A stretch of DNA of 64,000 nucleotides from positions 62,001-126,000 of the forward strand of contig NZ_JABSNP010000001.1 of the NCBI RefSeq assembly GCF_013294115.1. The letters run 5' to 3'. Source of the DNA: Hymenobacter caeli (GTDB lineage Bacteria > Bacteroidota > Bacteroidia > Cytophagales > Hymenobacteraceae). The translations under genes and the position numbers were made by a program. The notes under the pieces are model-generated. The model had not been told where the DNA came from and did not search any database. It worked only from the letters and a program-made list of their open reading frames with translations. This document shows, one piece after another, positions 18,236-27,164 of the stretch (positions are counted from its first letter, which is position 1; the number at the start of each line of letters is the position of its first letter).

Positions 18236-19534
18236 ATGAGCGACGTTGCTATTAAAGTAGAGAACCTGGGCAAACAGTACCGATTGGGCGAAATCGGGAC
18301 GGGCACCCTGAGCCAGGACCTGAACCGAAGCTGGGCGCGGCTGCGCGGTAAAGAAGACCCCTTTGCCAAAATCGGGGAAACCAACGACCGTACCAAGAAG
18401 GGGGAGAGCGACTTCGTGTGGTCGTTAAAAGACGTCAACTTCGAAGTGAAGCAGGGCGAGGTGCTGGGCATCATCGGCCGCAACGGCGCGGGCAAATCGA
18501 CGCTGCTTAAAATCCTGTCGAAGGTGACGGCCCCCACCACGGGCAATGTGAAGGTGCGCGGGCGCATTGCCTCGCTCCTCGAAGTAGGCACGGGCTTCCA
18601 CCCGGAGCTGACCGGGCGGGAGAATATTTTCCTCAACGGGGCCATTTTGGGAATGACCAAAACGGAAATCCGCAAGAAGTTCGACGAAATCGTTGACTTC
18701 TCCGGCGTAGAGCGCTACATAGACACTCCCGTAAAGCGCTACAGCAGCGGGATGTACGTCCGCCTGGCTTTCGCTGTTGCTGCCTTCTTAGAACCAGAAA
18801 TCCTGATTGTGGATGAAGTGCTGGCAGTTGGCGACGCTGAGTTCCAGAAGAAGTGCTTAGGGCGCATGAAAGATGTGAGTGTTAATGATGGCCGTACTGT
18901 ACTATTTGTCAGCCATAATATGGCTGCAGTTAGAAACTTGTGCAACAAATCACTATACTTAAAAAATGGGAATACACAAAAAATTGGGACTGTAGATGAC
19001 TGTTTATTAAGTTATTACAATGACTTTGAGAAAGGTCATAAAGGTATATTGTCTACAAGAACTGATAGGATTGGTAATGGACGAATAAAAATAACTGATT
19101 TTTATATTGAAAATTTTGAAGGTGAAAAGATAGAAGTAATAAATTCTGGTATAGGATATTCATTCGTTATAGAGTTTTCTAATAACGAATTTCCCCATAA
19201 CTTAGCTGAAGTAGTCGCAAGTATAGCTTTAGTAGATGAGAAAGATCAAACTGTATTATTAGTTAGGTCTAATTTCACTAACCAGAACCTTCTAATTGAC
19301 TCTAATAAAGGAAAAATAAATTGCATTATCAAAGACTTTTCACTTACAGCTGGCACATATAAGGTTGTCCTGTTTTTAGGGTATGGTGAAACCGAAATTT
19401 ATGATCTAATTGATAATGCTTGCGAACTTACTGTAGAAGGCGGTGATTTTTTTAATACAGGAAGTATAGGTCTACCCAGTCATTGTAAAATTCTCACAAG
19501 AGCAAATTGGAACGTTTATGAAAAATTATATTAA
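18236..19534 (+). CDS. wzt: Polysaccharide ABC exporter ATPase with C-terminal substrate-binding domain (chimeric composition)
   Basis: 432 residues. The ATPase domain covers about 1-250: Walker A GRNGAGKST at 81-89, signature YSSGMYVRLAFAVAA, Walker B ILIVDEVLAVGD and SHNMAAVRNLC. Residues ~270-432 form a beta-rich domain like the Wzt C-terminal carbohydrate-binding module that recognises the finished chain. Base usage changes inside the gene. Up to about 18760 codons are GC-ended like the neighbours; from about 18890 they are strongly AT-ended, continuing into the following genes. This marks a recombination edge between the conserved and the substrate-specific halves. GTG at 18230 is an alternative start. 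The stop overlaps the next gene by 17 bp. Confidence 0.93.
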   Translation: MSDVAIKVENLGKQYRLGEIGTGTLSQDLNRSWARLRGKEDPFAKIGETNDRTKKGESDFVWSLKDVNFEVKQGEVLGIIGRNGAGKSTLLKILSKVTAPTTGNVKVRGRIASLLEVGTGFHPELTGRENIFLNGAILGMTKTEIRKKFDEIVDFSGVERYIDTPVKRYSSGMYVRLAFAVAAFLEPEILIVDEVLAVGDAEFQKKCLGRMKDVSVNDGRTVLFVSHNMAAVRNLCNKSLYLKNGNTQKIGTVDDCLLSYYNDFEKGHKGILSTRTDRIGNGRIKITDFYIENFEGEKIEVINSGIGYSFVIEFSNNEFPHNLAEVVASIALVDEKDQTVLLVRSNFTNQNLLIDSNKGKINCIIKDFSLTAGTYKVVLFLGYGETEIYDLIDNACELTVEGGDFFNTGSIGLPSHCKILTRANWNVYEKLY

Positions 19535-20366
19535 AAAATTGCTTCAACGCTCGTTAGTACACTTCATTAGCAATCAAAATGCAACAAGAATTATTCAATT
19601 CTTTGTCGATGTGAAAGATGTTGATATAATTGGTATCGCATATCGGTCAATAGGAATACTGAAGTATCAAACCCCCGAGTTATCAGGGGAGGCATACTTA
19701 ATGAATGAATTACTTTCAAAATATCTTGACTTTTCAAGTAATAGGAAGCCAATTATTTTTGATGTTGGAGCTAATGTTGGTAATTACAGTATCGATCTTT
19801 CCCGTATTTATCCTGACAGCCAAATTTTCTCTTTTGAACCTAATCCATCTACTTTTAATAAACTAAAATTTAATACCTCAGCATTAAAAAATATTCAAGT
19901 ATTTAACTTTGGGTTAGGTTCCAAAAAAAGTGTTTTGAATATCTATACATACCAAAACGATTTAGATTCTGAGCATGCTTCTGTATACAGAGAAGTACTT
20001 AGTGACTTACATTTATCGAATGATTTGGTTGAGAAACAAGTTGCAATCGAGACTATATCCGATTTTTGCAATGGTAACAATATTGAGCAAATAGATTTTT
20101 TAAAAATTGATACTGAGGGATTTGAATACGAAGTTTTAAAGGGGGCTATTGATCTTATAAATAGAAATAAGATATCAATTATTCAATTCGAATTCAATGA
20201 AATGAATGTTATATCTAGAGTTTTTCTTAAAGATTTTTACGATTTGTTACAGAATTACGAATTATTCAGATTGGACTCAAATAGATTAATAAACTTAGGA
20301 CATTATAATTCTATTAATGAAATATTCAAATTTCAAAACATTATAGCAATTCGTAATAATATTTAA
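19518..20366 (+). CDS. FkbM family methyltransferase
   Basis: 282 residues. The SAM-binding motif is IIFDVGANVGNYSIDLSRIY, followed by SFEPNPSTFNKL. FLKIDTEGFEYEVLKGA is the FkbM-family hallmark. Predicted to O-methylate a sugar of the polysaccharide, either during chain growth or as a terminal cap. It overlaps wzt by 17 bp, so the two are probably translationally coupled. This also fits the idea that the methyl cap and Wzt's binding domain were acquired together. AT-rich, unlike genes upstream of 18.7 kb. Confidence 0.87.
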   Translation: MKNYIKKLLQRSLVHFISNQNATRIIQFFVDVKDVDIIGIAYRSIGILKYQTPELSGEAYLMNELLSKYLDFSSNRKPIIFDVGANVGNYSIDLSRIYPDSQIFSFEPNPSTFNKLKFNTSALKNIQVFNFGLGSKKSVLNIYTYQNDLDSEHASVYREVLSDLHLSNDLVEKQVAIETISDFCNGNNIEQIDFLKIDTEGFEYEVLKGAIDLINRNKISIIQFEFNEMNVISRVFLKDFYDLLQNYELFRLDSNRLINLGHYNSINEIFKFQNIIAIRNNI

Positions 20367-20419
20367 TCTAGCATTTTATTTTTGAGTGCACATTTTCGAT
20401 ACAATATATCTTTTAAAAA

Positions 20420-21355
20420 ATGTTTGATACACCCATCCTATTACTAATTTTCAATCGTTTAGAAACGACAGTTTCTGTATTGGAAGCAATTAGATCAATA
20501 AAGCCTAAGCAGTTATTTATTGCTGCTGATGGGCCTCGAGAAAGTAAGTTAGGTGAAAATGATTTGTGTAATAAAATTAGAAATTTAGTGGAGGAATCAA
20601 TAGATTGGCCATGCGATGTTCATAAATTATATAGAAGTGAAAATTTAGGCTGTGGCTTAGCAGTCTCATCCGCAATAGATTGGTTTTTTAGTATTGTAGA
20701 TATGGGTATCATCCTTGAAGACGATACTTTGCCTAATGAAACATTTTTCAAATATTGTCAATCACTTCTTATTCAATACAAAGATGATGATGAAGTCATG
20801 CATATATGCGGAAGTAACCTGCAATGTGGTTTAAAAAGAGGAAACTACAGCTATTATTTCTCTAAATATCCTTTAGTATGGGGATGGGCTACTTGGAAAA
20901 GCTCATGGAATAAATATTCATTCACTATTGGTGATAGTGTTGATCAAATTAAAGATAATTTAAGCCAATCCATTTATGATTCTAATGAGTTAGATTTTTA
21001 TGTAAATGCGTTAATGAGTGTAAAAAATAAACAAATTGACACATGGGATTATCAATGGTTATATACCTTATTAAAATTTAAAGGAATAAGTATTGTGCCG
21101 TGTTTTAATCTTATTACAAATACGGGTTTTAATCAATCAGCATCTCATACTATTCAAGCCCCATATTGGTATAAATATAATGTTGTAAAACCCATAATCA
21201 GTATAAATTCTAATCCCACTAAAAAGATAAACGAAAAAGCAGATTCTTTCTATACAAAATTATCAATGGGTAAAAGTCTTCGTATTATGCATTACATCAG
21301 TTTTAATTATAGAGTTAAAAAATTATTAAATCGTAAAAGTTCATACGGGTTTTGA
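20420..21355 (+). CDS. GT-A fold nucleotide-diphospho-sugar transferase (HlpA-like)
   Basis: 311 residues. It starts with TPILLLIFNRLETTVSVLEA and has LFIAADGPR, ENLGCGLAVSSAIDWFF and GIILEDDTLPNETFF. This is the pattern of a group often annotated as hemolytic protein HlpA-like or nucleotide-diphospho-sugar transferase. EDD is the metal-binding triad. It probably adds one sugar to the growing chain in the cytoplasm; donor and acceptor are unknown. The C-terminus is Lys-rich. It is AT-rich and sits 53 bp after the FkbM gene in the same direction. Confidence 0.8.
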   Translation: MFDTPILLLIFNRLETTVSVLEAIRSIKPKQLFIAADGPRESKLGENDLCNKIRNLVEESIDWPCDVHKLYRSENLGCGLAVSSAIDWFFSIVDMGIILEDDTLPNETFFKYCQSLLIQYKDDDEVMHICGSNLQCGLKRGNYSYYFSKYPLVWGWATWKSSWNKYSFTIGDSVDQIKDNLSQSIYDSNELDFYVNALMSVKNKQIDTWDYQWLYTLLKFKGISIVPCFNLITNTGFNQSASHTIQAPYWYKYNVVKPIISINSNPTKKINEKADSFYTKLSMGKSLRIMHYISFNYRVKKLLNRKSSYGF

Positions 21356-21386
21356 TTTTAAGCTATTAACCTAATTTTCTAAAACA

Positions 21387-22178
21387 ATGGTAGCTTGTAA
21401 GATTTGCAACGAGACATCAGATTTGATTTTTACAACTTTAGTGTTGAAGAAGTTTGATGTCAAGTACTACCGGTGTTCAAACTGTGAATTTATACAAACA
21501 GAAGAGCCTTATTGGTTGGAAGAGTCGTACACGTCAGCGATTACATCATTGGATATAGGTCTTATTGGCCGTAATCTTAAATATCAGCCTATTGTAGAGG
21601 TATTAATTAAAATGTTTTTTAAAACAGATAAAAAATACGTTGACTACGGTGGCGGTTACGGAATGTTTGTCAGAATGATGCGCGATAAAGGATTTAATTT
21701 TTTTAGGCAAGACACCTATTGTGAAAATATTTTTGCTAAAGATTTTGATGTTAGTTCATATAATTCGACAGATAGCGATTCTTTTGAGTTACTAACTGCT
21801 TTCGAAGTATTTGAACATTTGGTAAATCCGATTGAAGAATTAGAAAAAATGCTTAGTTATAGTTCAAATATTTTTTTCTCAACTACTCTTTATCCAAATA
21901 ATCAAGATTTGCTCAAGTGGTGGTACCTTATTCCAGAAACAGGTCAACACGTTTCACTTTACTCCAATAAGACACTTCAATATATTGCAAAAAAATTTGA
22001 TTTACACTTATATAGTGTAAACATATATGATCATTTGCTTACTAAAAAGAAGTTATCATGGACAGCTTATTCAATGATATATAAAGAAAGATTCAGGATT
22101 TTTTTCAACAAATACAAAAAAAGTCCTGAATCTTTGCTACAAGCAGATTTTAATAAAATTTCTGGAATAAGCATGTAA
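21387..22178 (+). CDS. Class I SAM-dependent methyltransferase with N-terminal zinc-ribbon-like motif
   Basis: 263 residues. An N-terminal ACKICNETS plus YRCSNCEFIQT gives two CxxC pairs, as in sugar methyltransferases of the NovU/TylC3 type. The SAM-binding core is YVDYGGGYGMFVRMMRDKGF, then LLTAFEVFEHLVNPIEELEK, an acidic-loop motif of Methyltransf_23 proteins. The second Gly-rich loop begins with Tyr-Gly-Gly rather than the commoner Gly-Cys/Ser-Gly. Predicted to methylate a nucleotide sugar or polysaccharide residue. 31 bp separates it from the preceding gene and 12 bp from the next. Confidence 0.83.
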   Translation: MVACKICNETSDLIFTTLVLKKFDVKYYRCSNCEFIQTEEPYWLEESYTSAITSLDIGLIGRNLKYQPIVEVLIKMFFKTDKKYVDYGGGYGMFVRMMRDKGFNFFRQDTYCENIFAKDFDVSSYNSTDSDSFELLTAFEVFEHLVNPIEELEKMLSYSSNIFFSTTLYPNNQDLLKWWYLIPETGQHVSLYSNKTLQYIAKKFDLHLYSVNIYDHLLTKKKLSWTAYSMIYKERFRIFFNKYKKSPESLLQADFNKISGISM

Positions 22179-22190
22179 TGTTAACTTGTA

Positions 22191-23153
22191 ATGAAAAGAA
22201 TTTTAATAACTGGGTTTACTGGATTTGTTAGTAAATATCTGCTAGATCATTTGGCAGATATTGAGGATAATTTCACTATTCTTGGGCTTTCGCGTAGTCA
22301 GCACTTTGATGAGTTTTCTATAAAAAATCTTACAATTAGCGTAAAAAAAGTTGATCTAAATAGTCAGCATCAATTAAAGGAAATATTAGATAAGTTTCGA
22401 CCTGAGTTTATATATCATTTGGCCTCTGATAGCAGTGTTTCCTACAGCTGGACAAGTCCTATCGAAAGTTTTCAAAATAATACCAATATTTTTTTGAATC
22501 TGGTTGAAAGCGTGAGAGAACTAAATCTCAGGTGTAGGATATTATCCGTTGGCTCGTCTGAGGAATATGGAATTGTCGATCTAAAAAATATCCCCCTTCT
22601 TGAAGACACTCCTCTAAATCCAGTAAGTCCTTATGCGGTAGCAAGAGTCTCGCAGGAATTATTGAGTAAAGTTTACGTGCAAGGATACGGGTTAGATATT
22701 GTCATGACTCGTTCTTTTAACCATATAGGTCCAAATCAAAAAGATAATTTTGTTATTTCATCATTTGCCAAGCAAATAGTGAAATATAAGCTAGGTTTAG
22801 TTTCTGGTATTGAAGTGGGCAACATCAATATAATAAGAGATTTTTTAGATGTGAGGGATGTCGTGAGAGCGTATACTGCTCTGGTTGCGACTGGTAAAGA
22901 GGGAGAGGTCTACAATATTTGTAGCAACCAAGGGTATTCACTAAAAGAAGTTATAGACAAGATGATGCTAATAGCTGGCATTGATTGTGAATACAATGTT
23001 AACGCGAACTTAATTCGTCCTTCAGATAACCCAATCATTGTGGGTGATAACGCCAAGATCAAGCAGCAATGCAAGTGGGAGCAATTAATCCCTTTCGATA
23101 AAACATTGTCGGACATTATTGATTACTGGACATTTCAGCTCAAAGCCGTTTGA
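22191..23153 (+). CDS. NAD-dependent epimerase/reductase, GDP-6-deoxy-4-keto-mannose reductase (RMD)-like
   Basis: 320-residue SDR protein. ILITGFTGFVSKYLLDHL is a Rossmann loop with Gly-Phe-Thr-Gly-Phe-Val. SVGSSEEYG gives the Ser/Glu pair, and SPYAVARVSQELLSKVY has the catalytic Tyr followed at +4 by Arg where most SDR enzymes have Lys. RSFNHIGPNQ is typical of the GMD/RMD group. With gmd in the locus, the likely job is reduction of GDP-4-keto-6-deoxymannose to GDP-D-rhamnose. A related 4-epimerisation or talose pathway is possible. The Arg is probably a subfamily trait rather than damage, because the rest of the fold is intact. Confidence 0.78.
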   Translation: MKRILITGFTGFVSKYLLDHLADIEDNFTILGLSRSQHFDEFSIKNLTISVKKVDLNSQHQLKEILDKFRPEFIYHLASDSSVSYSWTSPIESFQNNTNIFLNLVESVRELNLRCRILSVGSSEEYGIVDLKNIPLLEDTPLNPVSPYAVARVSQELLSKVYVQGYGLDIVMTRSFNHIGPNQKDNFVISSFAKQIVKYKLGLVSGIEVGNINIIRDFLDVRDVVRAYTALVATGKEGEVYNICSNQGYSLKEVIDKMMLIAGIDCEYNVNANLIRPSDNPIIVGDNAKIKQQCKWEQLIPFDKTLSDIIDYWTFQLKAV

Positions 23154-23155
23154 AT

Positions 23156-24256
23156 ATGAAAATATTGTATGACCATCAAGTATATGTAACACAGAAGTTT
23201 GGGGGTATTAATCGTTATTTCGATGAAATTTCTAAAATAACGATTGCTGATGTTACAGTAGAAAAGATTGATCCAAACCTATTTAATATCTCGCAGCCAC
23301 TAGATAAAACTGATATTATTTCGCGGGGTTTAAGATTTGCAAAGCGTAAGCTTGGGACTTCAAATGCTCAGAAAGTAATTTTTCCTCTGGATGCAGCACG
23401 ATCTTTATCTAGTAATGAGTTCGATGTATTTCACCCTACATATTACAACCCGTACTTCTTAAGTATGGTTAATAAACCTTTTGTGTTGACTGTGTATGAC
23501 ATGATACATGAGATATATAATGAATATTTCAGTCTCAGTGATCCGACATCGCACAATAAAATGTTACTATGTGAAAAGGCTACTAAAATAATAGCGATAT
23601 CAAATCAAACAAAACAAGATATAATAAATATTTTCAGAGTACCCGAAGAGAAAATAGAGGTTACTTTATTAGCTTCTGACTTTGCTTCGGTTTTACCTAT
23701 CAAACCAAGTCGTTTATTAAATCTTAAAAAATATATATTATTTGTCGGTAATCGTGGAGGGTACAAAAATTTTTATTTTATGGTTATGGCTTTGTCAAGT
23801 GTTTTAAAAGAGGATGAAGATCTTCAAATTTTATGTACAGGACATCAATTTAACAGTGAAGAAATGTCTTTCTTTAAAAGTTTTGGTGTTGATAAACAAA
23901 TGCTCAATATTTATTTGGAAGATGATAGCGAGTTATCTTGGGTGTATCAAAACGCTGAATTGTTTATATACCCATCATTATACGAAGGTTTTGGATTGCC
24001 TTTGTTAGAAGCTTTCGCAAGTGGTTGTCCAGTAGTATCGAGTACTGGTGGCTCTCTGCCAGAAGTAGGAGGAGACGCGGCGCTTTACTTTGATCCAAAA
24101 AATGTCTTGCAAATGCAAATAGCAGTTAAATCTTGTTTATACGACCAGCTTGTCAGAAAGAGCTTGGTACTGAAAGGAACTGCACGGCTATCGGAATTCA
24201 GTTGGGATAAATGTAGAAATGAAACTTTATCCATATATAAGTCAATCTGTAATTAG
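23156..24256 (+). CDS. Glycosyltransferase family 4 (GT-B fold)
   Basis: 366 residues. The N-terminal domain starts MKILYDHQVYVTQKFGGINR, and FHPTYYNPYFL precedes the donor domain. GNRGGYKNFYFMVMAL and LYEGFGLPLLEAFASGCPVV give the retaining GT4 ExxxxxxxE pattern for the nucleotide sugar, followed by STGGSLPEVGGDAALYF. It uses an activated sugar, often GDP-mannose or a related donor, in the cytoplasm. The ATG lies 2 bp after the preceding stop; an in-frame TTG at 23150 overlaps it. The gene is AT-rich like its neighbours. Confidence 0.9.
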   Translation: MKILYDHQVYVTQKFGGINRYFDEISKITIADVTVEKIDPNLFNISQPLDKTDIISRGLRFAKRKLGTSNAQKVIFPLDAARSLSSNEFDVFHPTYYNPYFLSMVNKPFVLTVYDMIHEIYNEYFSLSDPTSHNKMLLCEKATKIIAISNQTKQDIINIFRVPEEKIEVTLLASDFASVLPIKPSRLLNLKKYILFVGNRGGYKNFYFMVMALSSVLKEDEDLQILCTGHQFNSEEMSFFKSFGVDKQMLNIYLEDDSELSWVYQNAELFIYPSLYEGFGLPLLEAFASGCPVVSSTGGSLPEVGGDAALYFDPKNVLQMQIAVKSCLYDQLVRKSLVLKGTARLSEFSWDKCRNETLSIYKSICN

Positions 24257-24317
24257 TGTTAATGTGTAATGGATAATGTCTTTAATAACTCATAGTTTTA
24301 ATTAATGCATTATTGAA

Positions 24318-25097
24318 ATGAATCAAGTTCCCTTGGTTAGTATTATTATACCATCATTTCAACAAGGTAACTACTTAAAGGAGTTGCTGGCTTCTATAAA
24401 TAATCAAAGCTTCATTGACTACGAAATTGTGATTGTTGATGGGAACTCTACGGACAATACTAAAGAGGTAGTAGAGGAATTCTCGGGTTTTCCTGTCAAG
24501 TTTCATCAAGCTTTAGACGATGGGGTATATGACGCGATGAATAAGGGGGTGCGATATGCCATAGGTGATTGGTTATACTTCATTGGTTGTGATGACCAAC
24601 TATACGACCAGTCAGTGCTGGGCAGTTTGTTAAGTAGTTTTGAAGACAAGGGGCTAGATGTGTTTTACGGCGATGTCGTAATGAAAAGTGACCAGAGTCG
24701 CTACGCTGGGGAATTCAATTTGGATCGGCTGCTACGCTCACAAAATATTTGCCACCAGGCAATATTCTACAGGCGTACCGTGTTTGAGAAAATTGGTTTA
24801 TACAACTTGAAATATAAGGTGTGGGCAGATTGGGAACTCAACATCCGCTGCTTTCGTCACACTGAGCTGGTCATTAAGTACGTTGATGTAATAGTTGCGC
24901 TGTACAACAACGAATCCGGGGTTAGCCACGCGCACGATACAGTTCTGAAAGAAGAATTGCCGTTGAATTATTTAGCGCAAATAAATTTGTTGGAAAAAGA
25001 GAAAAAAGATATTCTTGAATCAAAATCATTTTTAATCGGTAATAAGATGGTTAATTTTTATGTAAAGCTTAGCAAATTTCTTCGATTAGGGAATTAA
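24318..25097 (+). CDS. Glycosyltransferase family 2
   Basis: 259 residues in a single GT-A domain. It starts PLVSIIIPSFQQGNYLKELL, then EIVIVDGNSTDNTKEVV. DDGVYDAMNKGVRYAIGDWL and FIGCDDQLYD carry the metal-binding Asp pair. VYDAMNKG is typical of the WcaA-like branch, often using UDP-hexosamines or UDP-galactose. Two Cys-containing segments near the end (QNICHQAIFYRR, ADWELNIRCF) fit that branch. It lies 61 bp after the GT4 gene in the same direction. Composition begins to drift towards intermediate GC here. Confidence 0.88.
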   Translation: MNQVPLVSIIIPSFQQGNYLKELLASINNQSFIDYEIVIVDGNSTDNTKEVVEEFSGFPVKFHQALDDGVYDAMNKGVRYAIGDWLYFIGCDDQLYDQSVLGSLLSSFEDKGLDVFYGDVVMKSDQSRYAGEFNLDRLLRSQNICHQAIFYRRTVFEKIGLYNLKYKVWADWELNIRCFRHTELVIKYVDVIVALYNNESGVSHAHDTVLKEELPLNYLAQINLLEKEKKDILESKSFLIGNKMVNFYVKLSKFLRLGN

Positions 25098-25139
25098 GCG
25101 TTTTGTTGTTTAGCCTTACATATCAATGTATCTGCTCAA

Positions 25140-26144
25140 ATGGGTATTCCTTTGGTCTCGGTAATTATTCCGAATTATAACCATGTACTATATCTGCCGC
25201 AACGTATCGAAAGCGTCCTGCAACAGACTTACCCCAACTTAGAGGTAATCCTTTTAGATGATTGTTCGCCAGATAATAGTAGGGAAGTAATTGAGTGCTA
25301 TGCTGCGCAGGATAGCCGTATCCGGGTGGTATTCAATAATCAAAACAGTGGTAGTACATTCAAGCAGTGGAACAAAGGATTTGATACAGCCCGGGGAAAA
25401 TACGTTTGGATTGCAGAAAGTGACGATTACGCCGACACTCGTTTTTTAGAGAAGCTTGTTGAACGCTTGGAAGCAGATCCAAAAATTGGTTTAGCTTACT
25501 GCAATTCAAATACTGTTGACGAAAATAATGTAGAGATAAATGCGCTGGATGAGTTCTATTCTGTACTGGATGCTACTTTGTGGACCAAAGACTTTGTGGT
25601 TGACGGGAGAGAGCTGATAATTGGTTTTATGTCTTTCCGCAATGTTATTCCCAATGCTAGTGCAGTTGTTATTCGAAAGAGCGTAATTGATAAGGTTGGC
25701 AAGGCCGACGAAAACTTTAGAATAAACGGTGACTGGATATTCTGGGCCGCCATCATGGCGAATACCAAGGTTGCGTACTTAGCTGAAAAACTTAATTATT
25801 TTCGATTCCACACGAATAACGTTCGTAGCAGTACATTAGCTAATGGAGTGTCGTTGCACGAAAAGACCAAGTTATTGCATGTCATACAGCAGTATGGTGC
25901 CCCTAATCCAGTTTTTTTTGATAAAATGATTGAAGAATTAATGCAATTATGGTTTCAGGGAATAATTGCGAATGATATACCTTTCCATACGCAGGTTCGT
26001 ATTCATTCCAATATGCGGTCAATTAATAAGAGATTTTATCCAATATTTTTTAAATACTTTAAAAAAAATATGCTTGAAAATAATTTGAGCGGTATGAGAC
26101 AATTCTTGGGTGATGGGTTGCTGTACAAAATATTAAAAAAATAA
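25140..26144 (+). CDS. Glycosyltransferase family 2, paralogue of the 28701 gene
   Basis: 334 residues. The GT-A domain starts VSVIIPNYNHVLYLPQRIES, with DDCSPDNSREVIECYA, NSGSTFKQWNKGFDTARGKY and WIAESDDYADTRFLEKLV, in which SDD is the metal-binding motif. The last ~120 residues are mostly helical and probably bind the acceptor. The same motif series occurs in the protein at 28701-29717, which is GC-rich whereas this gene is AT-rich. It is the last gene of the AT-rich block; the next gene is GC-rich from its first codons. Confidence 0.9.
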   Translation: MGIPLVSVIIPNYNHVLYLPQRIESVLQQTYPNLEVILLDDCSPDNSREVIECYAAQDSRIRVVFNNQNSGSTFKQWNKGFDTARGKYVWIAESDDYADTRFLEKLVERLEADPKIGLAYCNSNTVDENNVEINALDEFYSVLDATLWTKDFVVDGRELIIGFMSFRNVIPNASAVVIRKSVIDKVGKADENFRINGDWIFWAAIMANTKVAYLAEKLNYFRFHTNNVRSSTLANGVSLHEKTKLLHVIQQYGAPNPVFFDKMIEELMQLWFQGIIANDIPFHTQVRIHSNMRSINKRFYPIFFKYFKKNMLENNLSGMRQFLGDGLLYKILKK

Positions 26145-26210
26145 ATGCAGAATAAAAAATTACTTAATATGTTGGCGCTGCTTTATCGCCCTGCCAAAGC
26201 GGTTACCTGA

Positions 26211-27077
26211 ATGATTTCAATAATTATCTGCTCCCGCAATTCGGAAACGTTGCGCACCGTTTCGCTGAACGTGGAGCAAACCATTGGCGTCGCCCACGAG
26301 GTCATTGCCATCGACAACAGCCGCGGCGAGTACGGCATATGCCAGGCCTACAACCTGGGGGCCCGGCGGAGCCAGTACGGCATCTTGTGCTTCATGCACG
26401 AAGACCTGTGCTTCCACACGCCCAACTGGGGCGGCAAAGTGGCGGAGGTGCTGAGCGACCCCAGCATCGGGGTATTGGGCGTAGCGGGGGGCATGTACCA
26501 GCTCCGGGCCCCGGTGCCCTGGTGGTTCATGGGCACGGCCTACATGCGCGAGCAAGTGCTGCACTCGGTGCCCGGCGAAGCATCGACGCTGCACTTCGTC
26601 AACCCGGAAGCGCAGACCCTGGCCGACGTGGCGGTGGTGGACGGGCTGTGGCTCTGCTCGACCAAGGCCGTGTGGGAGCAGCACCCCTTCGACGAAAAAA
26701 CCTTCCCCGCGTTTCACTTCTACGACATGGACTACTGCACGTCCATCTTTCGCCAGTACCGCGTCTGCGTTACGTTCGAGGTCGTAATCGAGCACTACTC
26801 CAAGGGGTCCATCAACGAAGCGTGGCTGGCAAACGCCCTGCGCTACCAACGCAAGTGGAAGCAGCGGCTGCCGTTTGGGGTAATAAAAATAGCCGGCCAG
26901 CAAAACGCCGAATTGGAGCGCCGCGGCCTCCTGGACTTCATCGATAAATTCATCCCCAGCAAGCTTTCGTCGAATAAAATCATCAGTTCGTTTGCGCAGC
27001 TGCTGGTCTTGGCCCCTCTGAGCCGGGAGTCGCTCGGCATGGTCAGGCGCTTCGTCCGCTTACGCCTGCTGCGTTGA
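26211..27077 (+). CDS. Glycosyltransferase family 2-like protein (Glyco_tranf_2_5 type)
   Basis: 288 residues. It starts MISIIICSRNSETLRTVSLN, then HEVIAIDNSRGEYGICQAYN and LCFMHEDLCFHTPNWGGKVA, where HED takes the metal-binding place. Next come LGVAGGMYQLRAPVPWWF and VVDGLWLCSTKAVWEQHPFD, and YDMDYCTSIFRQY as a later acidic motif. This arrangement fits the Glyco_tranf_2_5 group found in capsule and glycoprotein loci. It adds one sugar of unknown identity. GC-rich composition resumes here, 66 bp after an AT-rich gene. Confidence 0.8.
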   Translation: MISIIICSRNSETLRTVSLNVEQTIGVAHEVIAIDNSRGEYGICQAYNLGARRSQYGILCFMHEDLCFHTPNWGGKVAEVLSDPSIGVLGVAGGMYQLRAPVPWWFMGTAYMREQVLHSVPGEASTLHFVNPEAQTLADVAVVDGLWLCSTKAVWEQHPFDEKTFPAFHFYDMDYCTSIFRQYRVCVTFEVVIEHYSKGSINEAWLANALRYQRKWKQRLPFGVIKIAGQQNAELERRGLLDFIDKFIPSKLSSNKIISSFAQLLVLAPLSRESLGMVRRFVRLRLLR

Positions 27078-27164
27078 CGCCGTTCTGCCGGCGCTAGTTG
27101 GCCCAAGTGCATACCCCGTTCAAAGTGGGCCCCGTATAAGTTTTAAAAAGTAGAACCAGCTGTG

